From: Gordoniibacillus chartarius
GTDB lineage: Bacteria; Bacillota; Bacilli; Paenibacillales; NBRC-103111
DNA: 41,564 nucleotides
Direction of reading: 5' to 3'
Assembly (NCBI RefSeq): GCF_042432825.1
Contig: NZ_JBHLWN010000109.1
Coordinates: 1 to 41,564, forward strand
The notes below the pieces were generated by a model that was not told the DNA's origin, made no database searches, and saw only the letters and a list, made by a program, of their open reading frames with translations. The position numbers were made by a program, and so were the translations under genes. Numbering within the stretch: the stretch's first letter is position 1; every line of letters begins with the position of its first letter. This document shows, piece after piece, positions 1-6,784 of this stretch.

Positions 1-103
1 ACTAAGGCCGCCTAATTAACTTTATATTATTTCCACTGTCCACTTGACGGGGAGCAGTTCAACGGTGCGCATGCTCTTTTTATTTCGGATGCGGAATAGC
101 GTT

Positions 104-132
104 TTCAGTTCGCGCCCGATTTTTGCTATAAT
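104..132 (+). promoter_or_regulatory. Putative sigma-A promoter of the LysR gene
   Basis: A perfect -10 hexamer TATAAT lies at 127-132. The -35 position 17 nt upstream (TTCAGT, 104-109) is poor. Transcription would begin near 139, leaving almost no leader before the GTG at 147. If the promoter is real, the downstream GTG at 165 becomes the more likely start. The first 100 bases show no gene. Confidence 0.4.
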
Positions 133-146
133 GAGGAAAACGTAAC

Positions 147-1076
147 GTGGGCGGTGGGTACGGCGTGGCGATCAATTTTCATCAACTTCATATATTTTAT
201 ACCGTATCTGAGAAAGGCTCCTTCTCCCATGCTGCTGCTTCATTGCACATGACGCAACCGGCGGTTACCATGCAGGTGCAGTCGCTTGAAGACTACTTGG
301 GCGTAAAGCTGTTCCATCGTTCGACGAAGCGGATCGAGCTTTCCGAAGCCGGACGGGCGCTGCTGCCGTACGCCAAGCGCAGCATAGAGCTGGTCAGGGA
401 GACGGAAGCTGCGATGTCGAGGTTTACTACGATGGTGGAGGGACGGCTGCAGCTCGGAGCGAGCTTGACCGTCGGCGAATATGTGCTCCCGCGGCTGCTG
501 GGTCCGTTCAATAAGGAATATCCGAACATCTCCGTATCGATGAAGGTCATGAATACGACGCAGATTCTTGAGGAAATTTTGAACCACCAGCTCACGTTCG
601 GCCTGGTCGAGGCGGCGGTACACCATCCCGACGTGCACGTCGAGCCTGTGCTGAGCGACGAGCTTAAGCTGATCGTACCGGCGAATCACCCGCTTTGCGC
701 GTTAGAGAAGGTGACGGCCTCCGAAATGATCAAGTATCCGTTCGTCCTGAGGGAGAAAGGCTCGGGGACGCGCCGGGTTATGGAAGAGGAGCTGTCGGGC
801 TGCGGGATCGACACAGAGTCGATGCGCATCGTTATGGAGCTGGGCAGCACTGGGGCGGTAAAGTCGGCGGTAGAGAACGGTTTAGGCATTTCCATTCTGT
901 CGCAATCATCGGTCAAGCATGAGGTGGCGCTCGGTCTCGTGAAGGTGCTGGACATCGAAGGGGTGGCCTTCCGCCGCAGCTTCTACTCCATATACTTGAA
1001 CACGACGCTGCTGCCGATTTCGGCGGTCAGCTTTCTGACGTTTTTGCGTGAGCGCGATTTGGGACAATGGTTATAG
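147..1076 (+). CDS. LysR-family transcriptional regulator (CysL/YwfK-like)
   Basis: DNA-binding regulator of 309 residues, the usual LysR length. The N-terminal winged helix-turn-helix spans about residues 10-70 (FHQLHIFYTVSEKGSFSHAA, then MTQPAVTMQVQSLE and KLFHRSTKRIELSEAG). A periplasmic-binding-protein-like effector domain fills residues 95-300. The N-terminus resembles B. subtilis CysL (YwfK), which activates sulfite reductase genes; that target is inference, because no cys gene is visible here. Two GTG starts are possible. The one at 147 has AGGA about 9 nt upstream. The one at 165 starts right before the conserved INFHQL and fits better with a TATAAT box at 127-132. LysR regulators are often divergent from a target, but the upstream side lies outside the window. 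Confidence 0.85.
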   Translation: MGGGYGVAINFHQLHIFYTVSEKGSFSHAAASLHMTQPAVTMQVQSLEDYLGVKLFHRSTKRIELSEAGRALLPYAKRSIELVRETEAAMSRFTTMVEGRLQLGASLTVGEYVLPRLLGPFNKEYPNISVSMKVMNTTQILEEILNHQLTFGLVEAAVHHPDVHVEPVLSDELKLIVPANHPLCALEKVTASEMIKYPFVLREKGSGTRRVMEEELSGCGIDTESMRIVMELGSTGAVKSAVENGLGISILSQSSVKHEVALGLVKVLDIEGVAFRRSFYSIYLNTTLLPISAVSFLTFLRERDLGQWL

Positions 1077-1168
1077 TCTCCAATATTTACAATCTATTAA
1101 CGCTACGACAACTTTCCGTTAACACCGAAGTGATAGGATGAGACTACTTTCATGAAGGAGCTTGGAAG

Positions 1169-2026
1169 ATGAACGGCATTTTCGCCGATTTACATACGCA
1201 TACGACCGCATCCGACGGTACCCAGTCTCCGGCAGATAACGTTAGGCTGGCTGCGGAGGCCGGACTCGCCGCTATCGCGATCACAGACCACGATACGGTT
1301 TCGGGCGTCCGCGAGGCGCTGGAGGCGGGAAGCAGATTGGGCGTGCAGGTCGTGCCCGGAGTTGAGATCAGTACCGTTTCCGGCGGCCAAGATATCCATG
1401 TGCTCGGGTATTGGATCGATATCGAAGATGAGACGCTGCTGCGACGCCTTTCCGAGCTGAGAGAAACGCGCGACCTTCGCAATGTATTGATTTTGGAAAA
1501 GCTCGCTGCGTTAGGCATACATCTGACCATGGAGGAAGTGAAGGCGGAGACGGCTGCCGTAAAGCGCAAGGATGATACGATCGGCAGGCCTCACATCGCT
1601 GCCGCGCTGCTGCGGAAGGGCTATGTCGCCACCGTGCAGGAAGCGTTCGACCGGTTTCTTGCTTCGGGAGCTGCCGCTTATGCGAATGTCGAGCGGATTA
1701 CACCGGAAACGGCGATTGCTTGGATACGCGAAGCCGGCGGCGCTCCCGTGCTTGCTCATCCCGGGTTATATGACGACGATGATCTGGTAGAAGAGCTGGC
1801 GCAGCGCGGCTTGGCCGGCATCGAGGCGTACCATGCCGATCACAGTCCTGAGGAGGAACGGAAGTACGCGTCGATTGCAAAACGGTGGGGGCTGCTCGCG
1901 ACGGCAGGCTCGGATTTTCACGGTTATCGGGACGGTACGCCGTTTCATGCGGCGCTCGGCTCGAAACGAATTGACGCTAGTGTCATTGCACAGCTAGAGA
2001 CGCGAAAGGGGATTAAACAACGATGA
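1169..2026 (+). CDS. PHP-domain metal-dependent phosphoesterase (RNase AM / TrpH-like)
   Basis: A 285-residue PHP-family hydrolase. The metal-binding motifs are all visible in order: DLHTHTTASDG (residues 7-17), ITDHDTVSG (about 38), GVEIS, HVLGYWID, VLAHPG (about 196) and GSDFHG (about 248). Related proteins (E. coli YciV/RNase AM, Chromobacterium 3',5'-nucleotide phosphatase) remove 5' nucleotides from RNA or dephosphorylate 3',5'-bisphosphonucleotides. A similar reaction is inferred. The ATG follows GAAGGAG at good spacing. Its stop overlaps the galU start by 4 nt (ATGA), so the two are translationally coupled. Confidence 0.85.
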   Translation: MNGIFADLHTHTTASDGTQSPADNVRLAAEAGLAAIAITDHDTVSGVREALEAGSRLGVQVVPGVEISTVSGGQDIHVLGYWIDIEDETLLRRLSELRETRDLRNVLILEKLAALGIHLTMEEVKAETAAVKRKDDTIGRPHIAAALLRKGYVATVQEAFDRFLASGAAAYANVERITPETAIAWIREAGGAPVLAHPGLYDDDDLVEELAQRGLAGIEAYHADHSPEEERKYASIAKRWGLLATAGSDFHGYRDGTPFHAALGSKRIDASVIAQLETRKGIKQR

Positions 2027-2916
2027 TTACATCCAAAGTACGCAAAGCGATTATACCAGCCGCCGGACTCGGCACCAGATTTCTTCCGGCTACGAAGGCG
2101 CAGCCGAAAGAAATGCTGCCGATCGTCGATAAGCCGGCGATTCAATATATTGTTGAAGAAGCGATGGCATCCGGCATTGAGGATATTATTATTGTGACAG
2201 GCCGTCATAAGCGCGCGATAGAAGATCATTTCGACAAATCGGCCGAGCTCGAAAGCACGCTTTCGGAGAAAGGAAGCGTCAAGCTGCTGGAAATCGTGCA
2301 GAGCGTCTCCAATCTGGCCGATGTCCATTATATACGGCAAAAGGAACCGCTCGGTTTAGGTCATGCGATTTTGTGCGCGCGGAAATTTATCGGCGACGAG
2401 CCGTTCGCGGTGCTGCTGGGCGACGATATCATCCAGTCGACGCCGCCGACGCTGAAGTGCATGATCGACATCTACAACGAGGTTCAGGCTTCCGTCATCG
2501 GTGTGCAGGAAGTGCCTTGGGAGGATGTGGACAAGTACGGGATCGTCAGCCCGGCTGAGGGGGCTAACGGCCTTGCGTATCCATCCATTCTCGATCTCGT
2601 AGAGAAGCCGCAGCGCGATCAAGCTCCATCCAATATGGCCGTTATCGGGCGTTATGTGATCGAGCCTGAAATATTCGATATTCTTGAGGCCTTGCCTCCC
2701 GGACGAGGCGGCGAAATCCAGCTTACGGACGCACTGCGCATTCTGAACAGCCGCCGGCCGATGACCGCTTATCCGATCGAAGGCAAGCGTTATGACGTCG
2801 GCGATAAGCTCGGTTACATTGAAGCGACGATAGAACTGGCGCTGCAGCGCGAAGAACTGGCGCCGTATTTACGAACGTATTTGACGGAACTGGCGGACAA
2901 GCTGAACAGACAATAA
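2023..2916 (+). CDS. galU: UTP-glucose-1-phosphate uridylyltransferase
   Basis: Converts glucose-1-phosphate and UTP to UDP-glucose and pyrophosphate in the cytoplasm. The 297 residues match the GalU/GtaB family length. Key motifs are the nucleotide-binding signature IPAAGLGTRFLPATKAQPKE (about residues 10-29), LLGDDII (about 128), DLVEKP and GRYVIEPEIF. It overlaps the PHP gene by 4 nt and is followed 33 nt later by UDP-glucose dehydrogenase. The pair therefore makes UDP-glucose and then UDP-glucuronate, presumably for teichuronic acid, glycolipid or exopolysaccharide synthesis. Confidence 0.95.
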   Translation: MITSKVRKAIIPAAGLGTRFLPATKAQPKEMLPIVDKPAIQYIVEEAMASGIEDIIIVTGRHKRAIEDHFDKSAELESTLSEKGSVKLLEIVQSVSNLADVHYIRQKEPLGLGHAILCARKFIGDEPFAVLLGDDIIQSTPPTLKCMIDIYNEVQASVIGVQEVPWEDVDKYGIVSPAEGANGLAYPSILDLVEKPQRDQAPSNMAVIGRYVIEPEIFDILEALPPGRGGEIQLTDALRILNSRRPMTAYPIEGKRYDVGDKLGYIEATIELALQREELAPYLRTYLTELADKLNRQ

Positions 2917-2949
2917 TTACACAGCAATGACCGAAGCGGAGGGATAGCG

Positions 2950-4257
2950 GTGGCGGAGAAGGTGGCTGTAATCGGTACTGGGTACGTCGGACTCGTGTCC
3001 GGGGCATGTCTGGCGGCAATCGGTCATAAGGTGATTTGTGTCGATAAGGATGATGCGAAGGTTGCCCGCTTAAAGCATGGCGACATACCGATTTATGAGC
3101 CCGGCCTATCCGATATGGTGCGCAGCGGCCTGGAGCAAGAACGGCTGGCATTTACTTCGGATATCGGCAGTGCTGTTTCTTCGTCCGACATCGTATTCGT
3201 CGCTGTCGGTACTCCCCCTCTTGACAACGGCGATGTGGACATGACCCAGGTGCGCACCGTATTCGAGCAAATTGCGGAGCACATGGCCGGGTATAAATGC
3301 ATTGTCATCAAAAGCACAGTGCCTGTAGGCACTCATGCGTCGGCCGCGGCATGGCTGAAGGAAAAGATGGCGGAGCCGATCGAATTCGATATCGTCTCCG
3401 TCCCCGAGTTTTTGCGCGAGGGCTCCGCGATCCACGACACGTTCCACATGGACCGTCTCGTCATCGGCTCCGCCAGCAGAGCTGCGGCGGAACGCATTGC
3501 AGAGCTGCATAAGCCGTTTGGCGCACCTGTGCTGCATACCGACAACTCTAGCGCCGAGCTGATTAAATATGCTTCCAATGCGTTCCTTGCGGCGAAAATT
3601 TCATTTATCAACGAAATGGCGCACGTCTGTGAGAAGGTAGGGGCGGACATTCAGCTCGTCGCCAAAGGGATGGGCATGGACCGCCGGATCGGTCCGCATT
3701 TCCTGAATGCAGGCATCGGTTACGGCGGGTCGTGTTTCCCTAAGGATACAAGAGCTCAGCTGCGCATTGCCGAAGCGGTAGACTACGATTTCAAAATATT
3801 GCGCTCCGTTATCGAAGTCAATCAGCTGCAAAGACAGCGGTTTGTGGAAAAGGTTGCGTCGGCGCTGAACGGATCCCTTGAGGGAAAGAAGCTGGCGGTT
3901 ATGGGGCTCGCCTTCAAGCCGAATACGGACGATTTGCGCGACGCTCCGGCTCTTGATATTATCGAAATGCTGCAATCAAGAGGAGCTGCCGTTCGCGCTT
4001 ACGATCCGGTGGCGGTTGGTCATGCGAGGCCGCTGCTGCCCGAGACGATCCTGACGACCGATCCTTATGAAGCGATTACGGGCGCCGATGCGATGATTAT
4101 CACGACCGAATGGGACACGGTAAGGGCATTGGAGCTCACCAGGGTGAAGCAGCTGCTCGCATCGCCGATCATTATCGATGGTCGTAACGTATTCGCGCCC
4201 TCCGATATGGCGACGCTCGGCTTCCGTTATGTGTCGGTCGGCAGGGAAGAGCGATGA
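2950..4257 (+). CDS. UDP-glucose 6-dehydrogenase
   Basis: NAD-dependent four-electron oxidation of UDP-glucose to UDP-glucuronate. The 435-residue protein has an N-terminal Rossmann motif (VIGTGYVGLVSGACLA, residues 6-21), the EFLREGSAIHDTFHMDRLVIG stretch in the active-site region, the lysine motif ASNAFLAAKISFINEMA, and the catalytic cysteine in GGSCFPKD (Cys262). The C-terminal UDP-binding domain includes GLAFKPNTDDLRDAPA. The start is GTG with GGAGGG upstream. It is homologous to B. subtilis TuaD/Ugd. Being downstream of galU, it likely feeds the same surface-polymer pathway. No clear terminator with a T-tract follows; an imperfect ACGGTGA/TCACCGT hairpin lies at about 4270-4310. Confidence 0.93.
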   Translation: MAEKVAVIGTGYVGLVSGACLAAIGHKVICVDKDDAKVARLKHGDIPIYEPGLSDMVRSGLEQERLAFTSDIGSAVSSSDIVFVAVGTPPLDNGDVDMTQVRTVFEQIAEHMAGYKCIVIKSTVPVGTHASAAAWLKEKMAEPIEFDIVSVPEFLREGSAIHDTFHMDRLVIGSASRAAAERIAELHKPFGAPVLHTDNSSAELIKYASNAFLAAKISFINEMAHVCEKVGADIQLVAKGMGMDRRIGPHFLNAGIGYGGSCFPKDTRAQLRIAEAVDYDFKILRSVIEVNQLQRQRFVEKVASALNGSLEGKKLAVMGLAFKPNTDDLRDAPALDIIEMLQSRGAAVRAYDPVAVGHARPLLPETILTTDPYEAITGADAMIITTEWDTVRALELTRVKQLLASPIIIDGRNVFAPSDMATLGFRYVSVGREER

Positions 4258-4729
4258 TGCTTGCTACTGACGGTGATTCGACTCAATATGATCGGGAAGT
4301 CAGTCACCGTTCCACTCTGTAATGATGTAAGTGCACCGCTCCAGATGACATACAGGAGATGAAGAAGCTGATCGAAAGGGGAGATTTCGGCCCTTTGCGG
4401 TCAGCTTTTGATTTTGATCTGGAAAGACACGGCGTTTACATCAGGCTAGGCGTTGGCTTGTGCGTTAACGATGTAAAACATCGTTATGATCGCGTAACGG
4501 CACTTACCCGCAGGTATCCGAGTGGGCAGCGAAATTCAGCGCGCGCAAACCCATTGGTCTTGGCAGTACATGAATACGTTACTTTGCTCACCGAAATAAG
4601 CTGACAGCAAATCAACAGAGCGGCAATAATGAGGTATGCTCGGCTTGGGCATGCACTTGATCGCGAAAGTGACTGCTGAGTCAATTCTTCCCATGAAGCA
4701 AAGGTAATTGTCCCGTAACAAAAACAAAA
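4258..4729. other. Intergenic gap with a perfect palindrome, no convincing gene
   Basis: This stretch between convergent ugd and rqcH has no convincing coding sequence. An 81-codon frame at 4359-4604 has its only Shine-Dalgarno-like AGGAG touching the ATG and shows no recognisable family. The region holds an imperfect hairpin just after ugd (ACGGTGA...TCACCGT, about 4270-4310) and a perfect 9-bp palindrome, TAACGATGT-AAA-ACATCGTTA (4466-4486), with no T-tract, so it is not a simple terminator. Confidence 0.5.
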
Positions 4730-4759
4730 CCCTCTCGCTTCCTGCTGGAAGCGAGAGGG
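4720..4759 (-). terminator. Intrinsic terminator of rqcH
   Basis: A perfect 13-bp stem (4730-4742 with 4747-4759) closes a TGCT loop. On the minus strand it is followed by TTTTGTTTTTGTT, a classic U-tract. There is no T-tract on the plus side, so it serves the leftward rqcH gene, whose stop lies 38 nt upstream. Confidence 0.9.
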
Positions 4760-4796
4760 GAAATGGCGTCCTAGGACACGTGCGTATCAGCTCAAT

Positions 4797-6566
4797 TTAT
4801 TCCCGCTTTTGCCGCACCGCGAGCTCCTTGAACAGCGACTCGTCCGGCGTTACATACAGCGTCTTCTGCCGCTCGTAGATGACGAAGCCGGGCTTCGCGC
4901 CGCTCGGCTTGTGGACGTGCCGGATGAGCGTGTAATCGACCGGCACTTGGCTCGACTCCCGCGCCTGAGAGAAGTAGGCGGCGAGCAGTGCAGCTTCGTG
5001 CAGCGTCGCTTCGCCGAATTCGCTGCCGCGGATGACGACGTGAGAGCCGGGGATGTCCTTCGTGTGAAGCCATGTATCGTTAGGCTGGGCGAACCGGTTC
5101 GTCAAATACTCGTTCTGCGTGTTGTTCTTGCCGACGTACAGCGGTACTCCTTCGCTGGATTCGAACCGCGTCAGCGACGGCTTGCCGTTTTTCTTCTTGC
5201 GTCCGGGCTGCTTGCGTCCCCGTTCCTTCAAATATCCTTGCTCGACGAGCTCGTCGCGGATTTCGTCGATGTCGGCGAGGGCAGCCGCGCCGAGCTGCTG
5301 CAGCAGCGTATCGAGATAGCGGATCTCGTCATGCGTTTCGCTCAGCTGCTCCTGAATGACGGCGACGCTATTGCGCATTTTTGCATATTTCTTGAAGTAG
5401 CGCTGGGCATTCTCGGACGGTGTCAGCAAAGGGTCAAGCGGAATGCGGATGACAGGCTGCTCTTCTTCGTAATAGTTAACGACTTCCGCTTCCTTGTCAC
5501 CTTTAGCCAGCTGATGCAGATGAGCATTGAGCAGCTCCCCGTAGATGCGCTGCTTGTCGGCGTCGCGGCTTTCCTCGAGCGTTTGCTCCAGCTTTTCCAG
5601 CTTCTTGACGTTCTTGCTCCGCTCGTTCGTTAAAAACCGCAGCAGGTCGCCGGTCTTCTGCTTGACCGTATCGCGTTCGGCCTTCTCTCCGTAGAAGGCT
5701 TCCAGGCATTCGCTGACGGAAGCGAATATCTTGACTTCTCCGCCGGCTCCGGACAAGTGCGACAGCTCCGTGACGGAAAACGCCATACGGCCCGTACGGG
5801 AATCGACCGCCACCTGCGGTGCATAGCGATCGGCGCGGACATCGTCCGCCAGCAGCAATAACTGCCGCCGAACTGCGTCGGGCGACGGTTCTACGCCGCC
5901 GGCATTCGCTTGGCCTGCAGCCCGAAACACGACTTCTTTCGCGATAAGCGGCGAAATCCCGCTGAACAGCGCAACGAGCCTGGATTCCGCCGATTCCCCG
6001 AGCACGGTGCCGTGCCAGAGCGCGTCAAAGCGTTCCTCGTTCAATTCGAGCGGATTAGCTTTATTCTGTTCGGGCGGCGCCGTATAGGCTGTGCCCGGCA
6101 TGACGATCCGGTAAGAGGAGATGGCAGGGGTAACATGATGGATGCCGTCAATGATCGTATCCGTAGCGCTGTCGAGTAAAATGATATTGCTGTGCCGGCC
6201 CATAATTTCCACGATCAGCGATTTGTCGCTGACGTCGCCGAGCTCGTCGCGCTGCTTGAAACGAAACCGGACGATCCGCTCCATGCCGACCTGTTCGATC
6301 CGTTCAATGACCGCGCCTTCACAGTGCTTGCGCAGCAGCATGCAAAACATCGGCGCTTCGGCAGGGTTCGTATAAGAGCGCTCCGTTATATGCAAGCGCG
6401 GATAGGTCGGATTCGCCGAGAGCAGCAGTTTGGCGTTCTGCCGTTGGGACCGCAGCTGCATGACGATATCGTGATCGGTCGGCTGATGAACCTTGACGAT
6501 CCGGCCGCCGACGAAAGCTTGAAGCTCGTGAACAAGCGCATGGATGACAATGCCGTCTAATGCCAA
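4797..6566 (-). CDS. rqcH: Ribosome quality control factor RqcH (NFACT/Rqc2 family, YloA)
   Basis: RqcH binds the obstructed 50S subunit after ribosome splitting and recruits tRNA-Ala to add C-terminal alanine tails to stalled chains; older annotations call it fibronectin-binding protein. The NFACT-N domain covers residues 1-200 (ALDGIVIHALVHELQ, PMFCMLLRKHCEG, VEIMGRHSNIILLD). A charged coiled-coil segment spans about 280-420. The NFACT-R domain spans about 455-570 (VGKNNTQNEYLTNRFAQPND, WLHTKDIPGSHVVIR). The TTG at 6566 is chosen because GGAG lies 9 nt upstream and the protein then begins MALDGIV; the longer frame's TTG at 6575 abuts the ribosome binding site. In the conserved Asp-Arg pair of NFACT-N this protein has Glu-Arg (GMERIV). 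It is divergent from the ATPase gene, as a variant of the yloA-yloB pair of B. subtilis. Confidence 0.93.
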   Translation of the reverse strand: MALDGIVIHALVHELQAFVGGRIVKVHQPTDHDIVMQLRSQRQNAKLLLSANPTYPRLHITERSYTNPAEAPMFCMLLRKHCEGAVIERIEQVGMERIVRFRFKQRDELGDVSDKSLIVEIMGRHSNIILLDSATDTIIDGIHHVTPAISSYRIVMPGTAYTAPPEQNKANPLELNEERFDALWHGTVLGESAESRLVALFSGISPLIAKEVVFRAAGQANAGGVEPSPDAVRRQLLLLADDVRADRYAPQVAVDSRTGRMAFSVTELSHLSGAGGEVKIFASVSECLEAFYGEKAERDTVKQKTGDLLRFLTNERSKNVKKLEKLEQTLEESRDADKQRIYGELLNAHLHQLAKGDKEAEVVNYYEEEQPVIRIPLDPLLTPSENAQRYFKKYAKMRNSVAVIQEQLSETHDEIRYLDTLLQQLGAAALADIDEIRDELVEQGYLKERGRKQPGRKKKNGKPSLTRFESSEGVPLYVGKNNTQNEYLTNRFAQPNDTWLHTKDIPGSHVVIRGSEFGEATLHEAALLAAYFSQARESSQVPVDYTLIRHVHKPSGAKPGFVIYERQKTLYVTPDESLFKELAVRQKRE

Positions 6567-6596
6567 AGGAAACAACTCCGTTCTATTTCTAGAGAC

Positions 6597-6616
6597 CCCG
6601 GGATCGGAATCCCGGG
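6597..6616. repeat. Short perfect inverted repeat in the rqcH/ATPase divergent region
   Basis: CCCGGGAT-CGGA-ATCCCGGG is an 8-bp perfect stem with a 4-nt loop. It sits about 20 nt upstream of the rqcH ribosome binding site and has no T-tract on either side. It could be an operator or a leader hairpin of rqcH; the sequence alone does not decide. Confidence 0.45.
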
Positions 6617-6784
6617 CTTCTGCTGTGACACTGTATCCTATAATGCCACATTTCGCGGCAAAACGTAAGGGAAGGAACGGCTGAGAACGATTTCGTCCGC
6701 CGATCGGTTGGGATATTTTGCAGCTTGTCTGAATACATATAGCTCGTAAGACAGGTTGTCACGATCAGAGTAGGAGGGAATCCG

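Noticed and set aside
4359..4604. 81-codon open frame after ugd
   Set aside because: Its AGGAG directly touches the ATG, no family pattern is visible, and it crosses a palindromic noncoding stretch.
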